Origin: Hevea brasiliensis
Lineage: Eukaryota; Streptophyta; Magnoliopsida; Malpighiales; Euphorbiaceae
NCBI RefSeq assembly: GCF_030052815.1
Contig: NC_079502.1
Location: 37,626,050-37,690,049, forward strand
Reading direction: 5' to 3'
DNA: 64,000 nt
Part shown: positions 1-13,821 of the stretch, one piece after another
How the letters are laid out: each line of letters begins with the position of its first letter
Numbering within the stretch: position 1 is the stretch's first letter
Notes under the pieces: model-generated
Database searches by the model: none
Told to the model about the DNA's origin: nothing
The model's input: only the letters and a program-made list of their open reading frames with translations
Made by a program: the position numbers and the translations under genes

Positions 1-345
1 ATTTAAATATGATTCAAATAACTTTAAAAATTCAGATTTGAATCACATTCAAATAATTTTAAAAATTCTGATTTGAATCATAATTTAATTGTGTGATAAA
101 ACTTCTAATTAAACAATTTAATTAGACATAAAAGGATCTTAAATCATACAACAATTGCACATTCACCATCCATTTACCTTTGCACATCATTGTGGTGCAT
201 CAACCATGCGCACCATGGTGTTCATCATTTGTACCGCCACCTTGGCTTTGCAACCAGCAATGAACTTTTGATCTCAAGATCAATCACACAATTAAATAAT
301 ATAAACATCAATCTAAATGGCAAATATAATGGCTCTGATACCAAT
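1..345 (-). mobile_element. Copia element M, 5' leader fragment
   Basis: This is the PBS-proximal part of the internal region of a Ty1/copia element on the minus strand; the rest lies left of the window. It matches the leader of copia G (about 38510-38866) almost base for base. It contains about two copies of the 35-bp leader repeat (1-85) and ends at the primer-binding site next to the LTR. No coding sequence is visible. Confidence 0.9.
331..343 (-). other. Primer-binding site of copia M
   Basis: On the minus strand this reads TGGTATCAGAGCC, the complement of the 3' end of plant initiator tRNA-Met. It lies 2 bases from the LTR start, the normal position for a copia PBS. It fixes the minus orientation of element M and identifies the adjacent LTR as the 5' LTR. 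Confidence 0.9.
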
Positions 346-1587
346 TGAAAGAACGGAAGCGTGAAAAACATAAGTTTATACCATTGAATTAAAAAATTTC
401 ACCTAGGGTCACATGCATCATGCAAGATTTATTTTTATCTATTTGATTTCAATGAAAAATAACATATTAAAACTCTTTTAATATGGTTTTTGGATCTGAA
501 TTTACCATTTAAGATTTTAAAATTAACCAAATTAATTTTAGAACCCTAGATTAAATCAAGAACGATTACACTAACCTCTTTATGCACTGCAGCGTGTCTG
601 CGCCTTTGAGATTTGTCTTCAGGACATGAAATATTGTCCCTCTAGCTTGTCCACACCAAGAACACCTATGGCGGCCCTTGAACAGCTTCTAAAGCTTTTT
701 CTATTAATTAGAAATTCAAGTTCTACCTTTCAAGAGATTAGGGATGTAAACAGGACACTAGAAACAATTTCTAGTGTCCTTAATTCAAGAGATTGATGGC
801 TAATCTCTTTGAACTGATGAGAGATGAAGAAGAATAGATGGAGAGCCTCAAAATGGCGTGACAAAGGAGAGGAGTGGCTGCTAGTTGTTTGTAACACCCC
901 TCACCCGACTACAGTGTAGCCGAGCAAAGTGTGCTACATTCGGTGCCGGAGCACCCTATCTTATCTTACTTTATTCCTTTCATAATTTGATCTCATTATA
1001 TTTTATTATTAATTATTTTTTGTCGGAGAAACCAGCGGAGTTTCCCCTATTTTATTACTAGTTGACGTATTTTACTATTTACCTCTTTGAAAATTTCAAT
1101 AATATTTCCAAAATAAAATCTTATCCATGCTAATCATAATTATCTCATCAATCATTCTCATAATTTTCTCATATTTCAAATCTCATCCATACATTTCAAT
1201 TTCATAATCATTTCCATACATTTCCATTCATACTCAATTCATATGTAAACATTCTCAAATTCAATGAGAAAAATTTTCAAATTTCCTTAATTTACATAAT
1301 TTACAAAATAATTACAAAATTTCATAATTTACATGATATATAAACTAATTACATATGAAAGAGCTAATTTATTAAATTACATTACATTTCTATTAATTAC
1401 CTGCTCATAATCTACATTATAATACAATATCTAGCATTTTATACTAAATACAAAATATGATCTATATGGGCCCTATCTACATGCATTGCTGAGGAGGTGA
1501 CAACCTTGAATACTCCAGCCACTTCTGCAGATCTGGACTCCAAAAATCTTAGTCAAAGTACCTACGCGAGGAAATAAATCCATCGCG

Positions 1588-1605
1588 CTAAGCATTGCTA
1601 CTTAG
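1588..1605 (-). promoter_or_regulatory. LTR stem-loop HP1 (in A)
   Basis: Arms CTAAG and CTTAG pair next to the invariant GTGGTGCA (on this strand) and a CGCG tract. This is the degraded A copy of the conserved LTR hairpin; two extra bases interrupt the longer stem seen in B and J. Confidence 0.5.
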
Positions 1606-4420
1606 TGGTGCAATAATAGAACAAGAAAATAAAATATACAAATAAAGAAAGAACGAAGCATAATTTGAATATTTAAGAATCAATTTAATTTAATACAATG
1701 TGTCTAATATTAATTATCTTTTGTTCTAATTTGTTCCGCTTTGGAAGCGTTTAATTCCGAAATTCACAGGGATAATGTACAACACACAGAATTAATAAAA
1801 ATACTCAGTTTATATTTATATGGCAATAGAAGGTACATTTAAAATATGTAGTTAAGTTATACCTATTTTTGCAACTCTTTTATCATTTTACTTAACAATT
1901 TTTATGTGGTTTGGATCATTTCATAATTGTAACTAATTCTTTTGAAGTCTTATTAACTCATTTATTTGATTTCTAATATTTTTAATTACTAATAGTCTTA
2001 TTTTATTTTAATAAATTACACTGCCCAAGTAACCTACGACAGGCTGACTAAACTGGATAACGGGTCGTTGGCTCTGGACAACGCGGTGCCTCAGGCCGTC
2101 ATACCATGGGACGCAGAACGTCAACCACGTATGCAGTCAGTATGGCTAAAAAGCCATGATATCACATAATCGGGCATAAAAGCCATGAATACGGGCATAA
2201 GAGCCATGAATACGGGCATAGAGCTATGAATAGAGGCATAAAGCCTTTTTGCAGTACTGCGAAAACAATACCCTATTGGCATGCCAAACTATCCAATCTG
2301 ACACACATGTCTAGGCAATACAAGGGCACATAATATCATTAAATATTAATATATTGTATTTTATGACTTCATTATTTCATGATAAATTTCAATTATAATT
2401 CATACATTCATTTGATCATTTATATGATCACAATTCACATTAATTATCCTTTTATACCATTGTACTCAAAATACTTCTCCTCTCTACAATAATGAGAACT
2501 AATGTCTCATTCATACATTAATATGGTTCATTTATTCATTCATTATGTTATTCATATTAATCACAATTCTAAACAATGGTTCACATGTACCATTGTATTC
2601 AAAACATTTTCCCTTTTCTCATTTATACATTCAAAAATCTACTTATGTAATTACAAATTTTATATTTCAAGTTGAATTATTAATATTTTATGAATTCCAT
2701 TTGTGATGGGCATATAAGCCCTAACTATCTATTCATATCAATTAGGTGACTTATTTTTCATGTTTCAAGTAATCCATAAATATTTCATGGATTTCAAATT
2801 TATGGCCTTAATTTCTTTTTAACAATTTTGACTAGGATGCATAGTCCACATTTGTCATACAATTCTAAGCATTTAAGCTTAGAATTGATTCTAGGTCTTC
2901 ATCTTAATTTACTAATCATTTTGATTACTATTCACCTTACTAGTCAACCAAAATGTTGACTTTTTTATACTTAATGGATATATTAATTCTAATTACACCA
3001 AGATCCCACATTTTGAGTTTTACATTTGCTAGTATTAATTGCCAATTACAATTTAAAGTCCCCTAAATGTATTTCTAATTTCACATTTGAATTTCAAGTT
3101 TTGGTGTCACTATTCACCTCATTGGTCAACAAAAATGTTGACTTTTGGATAGAAATAGGTACATTGGTTTTGATACTCCAAACATACCACATTTTGCATT
3201 TAAAACTTGTTGGAAGTGATCACCATTACCATTTCTAAGCCTAACACTAAGTGGCAGAATTTTCAGTTTTTGTATCATAAGTTTACTGTTCTATTAGGGA
3301 CTGTTACAGTAGAAATTTGAGGAAATGGTAAACATGAAAGTTGTTCCTTATTTTGTCTAGTTGAATTTATTTTTTTGAATCACTCCATTTGGAGTTTTGT
3401 AGCTCCAGATATGGTCCAAAAACCACAGCTGGCCGGATTTCAATTCTGCAGAATTTACCAAATCTACAGTACCATGAACAGTGACTGTTACTGCCATTTT
3501 GATTAAGTTCTGGTCATAATTTGGGGTAGGTTTCTTCATGAAAGTTGTTTGTCTATGTCTTAACTTATTGCTGTAAAAATTTCAGGTCAATTGACCATTT
3601 CTACAGTGAGTTATGGCCAAATGAACAGTTGTTCATTTGGTCATTCTGCAGAATTGGCTTACAGGGTACCCGGATTGGGGCCAACTTTTGGTCCACTTGA
3701 TTTGGTCTTTTGGGCATGGTTTCTTCAGAAAAAATGTGCCATTATAAGTCTAGTTTCATGTCCAATTGGCCAAACACCAATTTAACCTACACAGTCAAAG
3801 TTATGGCTGTCCAAGTGGGCTGGAATCACAGCCACCCTACTGCTGTCACTAGGCAGCCTATCAATTCAGTGTGTAACAGTCTAATGCACTTCAATTTATG
3901 GTCAACTTCCCTCAAATGGTCACTAATTGACCATTAAAATGTTCACTCACCATTTCACAAGCAAAGTCCAAGTTTCTCTCCAAAACCCTAACCCTAATTT
4001 ACCAAGCCTCCAATTCATGCATCCCACTCCTAATTTGCTATACTAATCATATAATTTATAAGAGGGGCAGCAATATGTCACTTTAAACCAAAGATTTCTC
4101 CTAACCCTAACTCATGTCAAGGCTGCCAAAACTTCATGGAATATAACCATGCTTCATTAATTCAATTTTTGTCAAATTTTTAACTTAACTTAGCTCAAAT
4201 TCATGATTAGAAAGATGTAAAAGCAAAGGTTATGGCACTAACCTCTTTGGTTATTTTCTAAGCTTGTTCACACCTCACTTTCTTCCACTTTCTCTTCTTC
4301 TAATTGCTGCCCAAGTCTTGCTCTAGTGGTAAGGGAAATTTTTAGTGAAGGGAGGACAAGGTTTTGAGGTGGTTTGAAGTGGGAAATGAAGCTTAAGGGA
4401 GCTTTAATGGTGGAACCTCT

Positions 4421-4436
4421 TCTCTCTCTCTCTCTC
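4421..4436. repeat. TC microsatellite in LTR A
   Basis: An uninterrupted run of eight TC units lies inside solo LTR A. No function is inferred. Confidence 0.95.
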
Positions 4437-4550
4437 AACGTTTTTTAGGCTGCCCAAAGGTTGAAGATGCAGATTTGTTTTTCAAATTTTTGGTCACTTT
4501 TATCTCTTTTAATGAGTTTAACAAATTGTGATTGGTGGATAGGTTTTTAA

Positions 4551-4568
4551 TGACATCATATGATGTCA
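4551..4568. promoter_or_regulatory. TGACATCAT palindrome in LTR A
   Basis: TGACATCATATGATGTCA is a perfect 18-bp palindrome. Related copies occur at the same LTR position in F (about 30851 and 45588) and H (46316-46334). The half-site contains TGACA/TGTCA, reminiscent of plant bZIP-type sites; the binding role is inferred. Confidence 0.5.
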
Positions 4569-7500
4569 TTATTAGGTATTTTCTTTCATTTTCTTTTCTT
4601 TTCATCTCTACTCATTTTCAATTTAATTTTTAGTAATTTTTATTCATATTTTATGTCATAATAATTATTTACTCAACTGGACAAGTTGGCCAAAAATCAC
4701 CTCTGAAGGCGAAATGACCAAAATGCCCTCCGTTTGGCTTAACGGGTCAAAATTGTCTGTACCGATTGAAAAATTTTTCTAAATATTTTCTTGGCATTCT
4801 AATGCCATAGGAACCTCAATGATCCTTCTCTGGAGTCCCAAAAATTATTTTATGAATTTTTCCCCGGGTCTAGGGCTCCTCGTTGCAAGAACCGCAACTT
4901 CCCTCTAGTTACCCATCGCTTGGGCACCGGCTCGTTTAACTTGGTTGTATTTTATTTCTAAAATTTTTCCTAAATTTTTCTTACTAATATTTGAGTTAAT
5001 TATAGTTCCTAACTTTAGTTTAAATATTTTTCCGGATGTTCTAGCTGTCCGGACCGACACCGGTCACCGGAACAGTAAAATGTATGGAATTGCTACAGTG
5101 AGGGTGTTACATTGTTTTTCTTTTTCATAACAACACTTATATAGCTAGGTTAACACATTAAACACTTGCCCCATGTCACCCTTTGATTAGCTCTAGGTTT
5201 AAGAGACCCAATCACATTGGGCCAAGTGTCAAACCTATATTTAATCTTGATTTTAATCATCTTACATGATTAAAAAACATTTGGCGAGCTTATGTGTAAT
5301 CCCATGTGTCACCATCTCATGGTGCCACGTGTCACACTGTGAAATGACCAAAATGCTCCTGTATCTTAATTTTGAGTTCTTAACCCAAAATAATTATTTT
5401 TCTTCTTCTAATTTATATCAAATATAAATTAATTAATTAATTAATCTCTATTAATTAATTTCTCATTAATTAAATTCATACTTAAACACTTTAAATATAA
5501 ATTTAACTTATACTATACATCCAATAATCTAGATTTGGTTTCAAGTCATGCTAGGGACTTTGTAATTTAATTGCAAACCAAACCTACTTAATTAATCAAT
5601 TAAACTCTTTAATTAATTAATTAATTAAATCATATTTAAATAGGTGATATGTAACACCCTCCTGGTAACCACTCCGTACATCCTACTGTTCCGGTGACCG
5701 GTGTCGGTCCGGACAGCTAGAATGTCCGGAAAAATATTTAAACTAAAGTCAGGAACCATAATTAACTCAAATACTAATAAGAAAAATTTAGTAAAAATTT
5801 TAGAAATAAAATACAACCAAGCAAAACGAGCCGGTGCCCAAGCGATGGGTAACCGGAGGGAAGTTGCGGTTCTCGCAACGAGGAGCCTAGACCCGGGGGA
5901 AAAATTATAAAATAATTTTTGGGACTCAAGAGAAGGGTAATTGAGGTTCCCATGGCATTAGAATGCCAAGAAAATACCTAGAAAAATTTTTCAATCGGTA
6001 CAGACGATTTTGACCCGTTAAGCCAAACGGAGGGCATTTTGGTCATTTCGCCTTCCGAGGTGATTTTTGGCCGACTTGTCCAGTTGAGTAAATAATTAAT
6101 ATGACATAAAATATGAAGAAATATTGCTAGAAATTAAATTGAAAATGAGTAGTGGAGGAAAGAAAAGAAAATGCAATAAAATGCCCATTTATGACATAAT
6201 GTGAGGTCACTTAAAAACTTCCACCAATCACACTTAAGCAATCCTTTGACTAACTATTAAAAGACATAAAATAAGACCAAAATAAGAAAGAAAAACCACC
6301 AGCCATCCTTCGCCAAAAGACCAGCCGAAATCCCTATACCCCTTTCCTCCATTAATGCTCAAGTTTAGCTTTAAATCTTCCAACATCCAACCTTAAAACC
6401 TTAAGTTATCTTCACAAAAATTTGCCCTAGCACCTTGCTAAAGCTCTTGGCAGCCAACAAGAGGAAGGAAATTGAAGTTTAGGGCTTTGGAAATTCTGCC
6501 CAAACAAGGTTAGTGCACTTATACCCATTAAACTCTTTATTTCCATGATGTTGGACTTGAACTTAGTAAGATTTGTAGTTTAAATGAACAAAAAACCTAT
6601 GGGTATGAACACTTGAATTTCGGCAGCCCTAATAGAGGAATGGTTTTGGATGTTTTTAATGGACTTAGCATGAATTGGAGGTTATGTTTAAGCTATATAC
6701 CTATATAGATGTTGAATTAGGGTGCTAGTTGAGGTTTATGGGTAAATTGCATTGGATATTAGGGTTTTGAGGCATGAAAAATTGACTTGACTTACTAAAC
6801 TGTTAAAGAACAATCTAATGGTCAATAAGTGACCATTTGAGGTATGTTGAATACAATTTGGACTGAAAAATGGTATGGCAAAGTCAAGGTATAAAGCGCC
6901 TAGGGCGACATAGGGACTGAAAATTCAGTCCCTTTGCACTGCCATAACTTGGGCTGTGTTAGTCCAATTGAAGTTTGGCCAATTGGACATGAAACTAGGC
7001 TTATAATGGCACATTTTTGCTGAAGAAACCATGCCCAAAAGACCAAAGCAAGAGGACCAAAACTTGGCCCCAATCCGGAACCCCAAACTGATTCTCAGAG
7101 AATTGGCCAAATGAACAGTCTGTTCATTTGGCCATAACTCACTGTAGATTTGGTCAATTGACCTGAAATTTTTACAGCAACAAGTTAGGACATAGACAAA
7201 CAACTTTCATGAAGGAACCTACCCCAAATTATGGCCAGAACCCATCCAACCAAGTGACTCTAGTTACTGTTCATGCACTGTAGATATGGTAATTTTCTGC
7301 AGAATGCACATTCGGCCAGCTTGGGTTCTTAGACCATATCTAGAGCTACAAAACTCCAAATGTCACACCCTACCCCTCTGTAAGGCATAACATGATCCCG
7401 TAGTATACCTAATGAATTACCAACTCCGTCTACTGATAACCCATTAAATATACTACAAGGGATTTTAAAAACTTTTCTTACTTCTTTTACCGTGGTGAGC

Positions 7501-7981
7501 ACTATTTACAGGTGTTAAAAACTTTGGTGAACTGAAGTGAAACAACTAACTCATTTGATTTATTTGGAATTTCTGTAAAAATTTTGGCAGAGTGCCATCT
7601 GTATTTTGGACAAAACAGTTCTTCAGAAAACCTGTAAAAAAGCACTTCAATAATGTTCCAAATCTCAACTCCAATATATTTCTCAACACAACAATTTATC
7701 AACTCAATTCCATAGAAATTTTTCAAAGTCTGAGATAAGGAAATATAATACAGCTTTTACAAGTCAAAACAGCTCATAATTATTTTACAACTTCAAGGTA
7801 CAATTTGAATTTACAACTGCTCAAAACCAAAAACAAAATGTACATACAGTGTCATACATTACAGTACAAAATGCAAAATACTGGTACTCATAATACCAGG
7901 TAATCCCTCGCTGGATGTATATGCAGCCTAGTCTGCTGCCCTGTCTGTGTCTCTACCTGCGACAGCAATAAAAAGCTATAG

Positions 7982-7998
7982 CTGAGACAATGTCTCAG
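7982..7998 (-). promoter_or_regulatory. LTR stem-loop HP1 (in C)
   Basis: CTGAGACAATGTCTCAG forms a perfect 8-bp stem with a 1-base loop. It is followed on this strand by TGGTGCA, as in every other gypsy LTR here. The distance to the coding-sense 3' end of the LTR is about 620 bp. Confidence 0.65.
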
Positions 7999-8260
7999 TG
8001 GTGCAAAACATTAACCAAATACAAATTTAAATCACAATTCATAAATCATGTAAATAGTGGATACTTAAAAGCATAGTCAAATTCAAGACAATAAAGGTCA
8101 ATAAGAATTTAAACTCCATTTCTCAATATCACAATAGATTTTCATAAGTCAGATCATGTTTGAATTCAAAAGACAATATATGTCGATGAGAGTTTAAATC
8201 CAATTCACAATCTCAAATTACACATCAATAAATCACACACAGCTTAATCATGATCCATAG

Positions 8261-8431
8261 TTCAATTCGTCCCAAAAGCCGATGGCTAATGAGGTATTCA
8301 ATTCGTCCCAAAAGTCGATGACTAATGAGGAATAACATGGCTAGCTAGCAAAAATATGAGTACTCATCCAATTCGTCCTCAACAGGCACACACCTCAACA
8401 CTTCAGCCAGAGAGGGAATTCAATTCGTCCC
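8261..8431 (-). promoter_or_regulatory. Repeated 14-bp word in LTR C
   Basis: Four copies of a word reading GGGACGAATTGAAT in coding sense occur at 8261-8273, 8296-8309, 8366-8378 and 8418-8431. One abuts the palindrome ATGAGTACTCAT at 8356-8367. At the equivalent place D and K carry GGTGAGTGTG and H carries GGTGAGTTTG. The role is unknown; an LTR enhancer repeat is plausible. Confidence 0.55.
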
Positions 8432-11400
8432 ACTAGACAAGCTAATGAGGAATACAATCAATATACATGATAGCTGTGGTTTCAAACCATTTCCAATGCT
8501 TTTAAATCAATAAGTATCCATCAATGTCATTCAAACAATTTTTCACAGTTACAAACCATTCACAATATTTTTCAATCAATAAGTGTCCATCAAACTCATT
8601 TCCAAAATTTAAAACAATAATATACAAATAGTCAATATTTATTTCAATTGAAAATAATTCAAAAGAAACAGTTGTTGTGCACAAACCTCTGATGACTGTC
8701 TCCCTGCTCTGGACTCAGTGTTTCTTTCCCTTTTGCTGAGTCCTTGTTAACTGAGAAACACAATTTGAAGTGTTTCAGTGCTAAATTAAACTGTCTCTAT
8801 TGATGGTGTTTGGTAGATAATGCACTGAACTCAATTATTCACTTAATCACCTAATATACCGACCCTCGTTGCGTTTTAGGCAAATTAGGTTTTAGTGTCG
8901 TTAATATTTCACATTCGATAGGGTTTTAGGTTTGGTATGTTTTACCAAAGTCATTTCCTTGCTTAGTGCACTTTAATGCAAATTGCTGGATTCCGGGATA
9001 CTGGTTTGACCTAGCCGGACGGCCTAGTTCCCTCAGTTTTCGGGTTTCGGTCAAAACTACAAACTTGTAGATCTAGGTCTTATTGCACGCGGGACAAAAT
9101 TTCAGGTCAATCCGAGTTAAGTAGACCAAGTTATGGTCATTATACTATTGCTGGTCAAATGGTACCAATTTAGGTCAATTTTAGGTCAATTTGGTTAACT
9201 CTGGTTCGGCCAGTTTTTGGACCCGAACTTGTGCAAGTTGTTTGACTTGCTTATGGTCATTTCTGGGCTTTGGTGTCTTCATAAGACTTGTAGGTATGGG
9301 TCTTATCTATTCATGGTTAAAATTTCAGGTCAATTGAACCTGTTTTGAGTGAGTTATGGCCTAAACACTCACTGCTGCCCAATTGGTCATTTTTCAGGTC
9401 CTAATTGCACCTAATCCGAATTGGTCATTTTCTTAGGTCACCTTGCAAGCAGAATTTTGGTATGGTTTCTCAATGAAAGTTGGCACATTTTGTGCCTAGT
9501 TTCACCTCAAATTGGTCTCATACCAATTGAGGTTACACATTTAAGGTTATAGGCTAAAATGTACACTGCCCTCAATATGCCTTTCACACCCCACTTCAAA
9601 CACACATTTACCTTTGCAATTTGTTTACTTACCTACCAATCTGTTTTGGTACATTACCAAAAGCATTTTCTGCATTACATCAACATTACTTTGGGCAGAT
9701 TACCATTACCCTCAACACACCAATTATAATTCACATTTACAATTTCTAAGTACCATTACATACACACCTAACCATTACAATTTTTACATACACTTTACAA
9801 TATCAATCTACATACATATCATCAATCCTTCTAGGTCAATATTCTACCCACACTTCCTTCAATACATACAATTACTCAAGTGTTCCCAAGCTGCCGCAAA
9901 CCTTCTTCAACATCAAAGTGCCGTCCAATTTACCAATTCCCATCCAAGTGCATAAATCACCATATAAACATGAAATAATTCACTAGGTTACTAAATCACC
10001 ATGATCAACATTATTTCTCATCAATTATATGCACAAATATCTCATCAAAAACGTGACTCATGGCTGTCCAAAATGAAAACAACAATAACTCTTCAAACTC
10101 AAAATTTTCCTTCACCAAACCAACACCCATAACATGCACACAAAACTTAACAAAGGAATTCTCAAAAAATGTAAACTTACCTTTGCTTGTAACTTGCTAA
10201 ACCCTCACCAAACTTCTCAAATTTGGTATCAATATCTTCCTTGTGATGTGTAGACAAAGTTTAATGAAGAACCCTAGGTGATTTGAGTTGAAATGAGGGG
10301 ATGGATCAAGCTTTACACAAAACGTCCATGGAGGTTTCAAGGTTCTTCAATTCGGCAATGTTGAGCTAAGTGAGGAAGATGAACTTTGAGTGGGAATAAT
10401 CTGCCCACTTATAAGTATAATTAATCATTTTAATGTTCTTAGTGGTCCACTAGCAAAATTAAATCATATTTTAAGCTAACTTCCCACTTATTCCACATTT
10501 AACCCATGATTTTAGTTATTTTCTTTAGGTACCACCAAATTAATTTTTCATTTCATTTTCTAAGTGTAATATTATTTATTTTTAATGGACATTTAGGTCA
10601 AAAGACAATTCGGGATGTCAAATGACCATAATGCCCCTGTTCGAGTTGCATTCCCGATTTTTCGGTAACACCGTATTTTGTCTGTTTTTCGATTTCTCAC
10701 TTTTCTTTGTACTAATTATTTAATTTTTCTTTGATCTTTCTAATGATATTTATTCTTCAATAAGGTTCTATTTAAGTCCAAAAAAAATGTTTTCCAGGGT
10801 TCCCCGCAGTCCAGGGCTAGTCAATGGTCCACGCCGTGACTTCCCGGTGCGGTCACCCATCGTTAGGTTTCCCGGCTCGTTTAACTTGATCACATTTCTT
10901 TACTATCATTTTTCCTTTGTTTTTCTTGTACTTTCTTTTCTTGTATTTCATTATTTTATGTCTCCTCACTCATATCGAAGTACGGTTCTTGGCATCCTAG
11001 CTATCCGGACAACACTAGTCACCGGAGCAGCAGAACGCACTACCGAACTTTGGGGTGTTACACCAAATGGAGTGATTCAAAAAAGGAAATTCAACTAGAC
11101 AAAATAAGGAACAACTTTCATGTTTTACATTTCTTCAAATTCCCACAGTAACAGTGTCCAATGGAACAGTGAAGTTATGGTACAAAATCTGAAAAATCTG
11201 CTCCTTTGGTTTAATGCTTAGAAATGGTATTAACACTTAATGCCAACAAGTTTTAAACACCAAATGTGGCATGTTGGGAGTGCCAAAGTCAATGTACACA
11301 TTTTTATTCTAAAAGTCAACATTTTTGTTGACAAATGATGAATAGTGACACCAAAAATTTGAAATTCACAAATTAAAGAATTTAAAAGTTTCAAATGCCC

Positions 11401-11811
11401 TAGTATACCTACCAAGATTGGTTTGGATAGTTTGGCATGCCAATAGGGTTCAGTTAGTAGTACTGCACATGGCAAAAATGCCATTCTGTGATTTCATGGC
11501 TTTTAGCCATTCTGACTTTGCATTGAGACTTGGCCTTGTGCCTGAGATTATTTACTGACTTGGTAGGCCGCTCATTACACCTGGGTGATGCATATGCGAC
11601 CGATGGTGTGACGGCCCGAGGTACTAGATACCCAAAGGCGCCACCCGTTATCGATCCGATGCCTAGTGTAGGTTACTTGGGCAACCAAATGAATGAAAAT
11701 GAGCAATGTAGAAGAAATAAATGAATGGATATACAAATACATGACAAACAAAACATGTACATGCAATACATATTTATATCTGTTATTTCTTGTTATTATA
11801 TTATTGCACCA

Positions 11812-11849
11812 CTAAGCATTATTGCTTAGCGCGTTGCTTTTGCCACGCG
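11812..11849 (+). promoter_or_regulatory. LTR stem-loops HP1 and HP2 (in B)
   Basis: HP1 is CTAAGCA (11812-11818), a 4-base loop, then TGCTTAG (11823-11829), a perfect 7-bp stem preceded by TGCACCA. HP2 pairs CGCGTTGC (11830-11837) with GCCACGCG (11842-11849) with one mismatch, followed by AGGTA. The same two-hairpin order occurs in the other gypsy LTRs with different stem sequences. Confidence 0.6.
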
Positions 11850-13505
11850 TAGGTACTGGAGATACCGATCGTGAGCCCAGTAGACCACAGACTGGGTGAG
11901 TCCATCCTGCAGTTCTGCGCAGTGTCCGTGTCACCTCACTACCTGCAGTGCATTGGTAGGGCACTAGGTGTCATTTTGTCATTTTGATATTTTGTAGCAG
12001 ATTTTTACTTTTTCATATGTATTTGAACTCATGTAATATATTTTGATGTCCATGTAAATAATGAAAGTTATGACTATGAATGCAAAATTTGAGCAGGTAT
12101 TTATCGCTTGTATATGAGAAATGGATGTTTGTGAAATGAAAAGATTATTGAGAATTTGCTATTGAGAAATATTGTTGAGATTTTGGATATTGGAGTCTGA
12201 GATGATGGAATAAAAATATTGGAAGTGTTTTTAACAGGTTCCGAAGAACGGTTTTCTCCATTTTTAGCCGGTACTCTGCCGGATTTTATTTAAAATTTTC
12301 GGAACCTTAAATGAATGATACTTTTGATAAATGGTTTAAATAAATTGTATTTCATAAATTATATGCAAAAGCATGATATAAATTAAGTGAGGAATATTAG
12401 AGTGTGCCGGTACACCGTGTGGCATTACTTACTCGGGTATACTGTACACGGGTAAGGGGTGTCACATGATAACTTATATATGTGTGTAACTTACTAGGCT
12501 CATCACTAATTGGCAATGAGACATGATATCAACTCTTAATATCATCAGAACTCTTTCTTACCATAAATGATTTCTCTAAATCATTTTATGAACCTCATAG
12601 ACCATGGTTAACACCTAGCATAGCATGCCATGGCCACCCAATTAGTAATAAGGTTTACCTTAAATGAACCTATAATCATATGTTACCATGCACTAGAATC
12701 TCTCTGTTATAAAATCCCAACTCAAGCTGGAGTCATGGTTTATGTCAAACTCCATTTGCTATGAATATTATGTTCTCTTTTAATTCTAGTTCTTGATTAA
12801 AAGATTTTCTCATGAGAAACTCTTTTCTAATTAAATCTATCTGTCCTGGTTAGGAACTTGAAACATCAAGAACAATTAAATGAACAAAGGATTTTATCTC
12901 CATTTACTTAGAGGAACAGATTCCATCTTGATCAACACTTACCTCAATATATAACTAATAAGAGCTAACACATGCCCATATACCCATACACAGTACAAGT
13001 ATGAAAGTAGTATGAAACTCAAACCACCTATATGCAAGATAACTATGCTATCTCAGGTCTAAAGATTATATGTACTGATATGATTCATGACAATGCATTG
13101 ACAAGAGTAAACTCCATTTGCTTGTCATAAGTGTCACTTGTTCGGCCTACTTATCATGTATAAGTGTCTATCATGTTTGTTATATGGAATGAGACTCACC
13201 ATTCCATCTTATTTATGTCTCATATAAATAACTTGGGAACAAACATGAATTCAATCTTTTTGGATAAGTCATGTCCTTATTATGAAGTATCCTCGGTTGT
13301 GAACCTATTTATGATACTTTGTACTAGAAATATTGTCACTCATATTCATAACAATTTAAGAATAGAGTTTCTAACAAAATATCAATGCACCTTTTCTATT
13401 ACACATAAATATATTATGTAAACGGATAAGTGAAAATGCCTTTTATTAATAAAAACATGTACAAGATACATACTAAATGATATGCTCTAGGGCATACTTC
13501 TAACA

Positions 13506-13821
13506 TTCTAATGCTATCAAAATCTCAATGACTCTTCTGTGGAGTCCCAAAAATTATTTCATGAATTTTCTCTTGGGTTGAGGGCTTCTTGCTGCGAGGA
13601 CCGCTACTTCTCACTGGGTTACTCGTTGCTAGGGCACCGGCTCATTTAACATAGTTGTATTTTATTTCTAAAATTTTTCCTAAATTTTTTGTACACTTAT
13701 TTGGTTTCTTTGTGACTGCTCACTCTAGTTTACATATTTTTCCAGACGTTCTAGATATCTGAACCGACATCGATCACCGGAATAGTAGAATGTATGGAAT
13801 AGCTGCAGTGAAGGTGTTACA
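13506..13821 (-). mobile_element. F LTR1, partial
   Basis: This 316-bp stretch matches the last part (on this strand) of F LTR2 at about 41090-41404 and ends GGTGTTACA. Its left part is beyond the window because copia M inserted here. In coding sense it is the start of the 3' LTR. Confidence 0.85.

Larger units (their letters stand above)
890..5111 (-). mobile_element. Solo gypsy LTR A
   Basis: A 4,222-bp LTR begins TGTAACACCCC and ends GGTGTTACA. It is flanked by the 5-bp duplication TTGTT (885-889 and 5112-5116), and removing it restores the copia LTR exactly as seen in copia G at about 31520. There is no PBS, PPT or coding sequence, so it is a solo LTR left by recombination between two LTRs. 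The ends show minus coding orientation. It is about 1 kb longer than the F LTRs, partly from an internal duplication near 2930-3240. Short reading frames inside have no recognisable product. Confidence 0.9.
7361..11062 (-). mobile_element. Solo gypsy LTR C nested in B
   Basis: This 3,702-bp LTR begins TGTCACACCC and ends GGGTGTTACA, with target duplication CCAAA at 7356-7360 and 11063-11067. Its ends match the reverse complements of the LTR ends of D, so it is a D-group LTR in minus orientation. No internal region remains. The open frame at 9614-9955 lies in AT-rich LTR sequence and resembles no known protein. Confidence 0.92.
5650..12466 (+). mobile_element. Solo gypsy LTR B, containing LTR C
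   Basis: The LTR begins TGTAACACCCTCC and ends GGGGTGTCACA. The target duplication TGATA lies at 5645-5649 and 12467-12471, within the copia M LTR. After removing insertion C and one copy of its duplication the length is about 3.1 kb, like F and J. Orientation is plus, opposite to A. No coding or PBS is present, so it is a solo LTR. It is interrupted at 7361 by C. Confidence 0.9.
346..13505 (-). mobile_element. Copia M 5' LTR, split by nested insertions
   Basis: This LTR begins TGAAAG and ends CTAACA. It is the same family as the two LTRs of copia G (30988-33091 and 38867-40971). It is split into 346-889, 5112-5649 and 12467-13505 by insertions A and B. Removing these and one copy of each target duplication leaves about 2.1 kb, equal to the G LTRs. 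Its right flank (13506 onward) is the interior of an F-type gypsy LTR, so M landed inside F LTR1. The other end of M is outside the window. Confidence 0.93.

Noticed and set aside
9614..9955. A 113-codon open frame in LTR C
   Set aside because: It lies in low-complexity AT-rich LTR sequence with no domain or relative, and the same region in K and D is not open in this frame.
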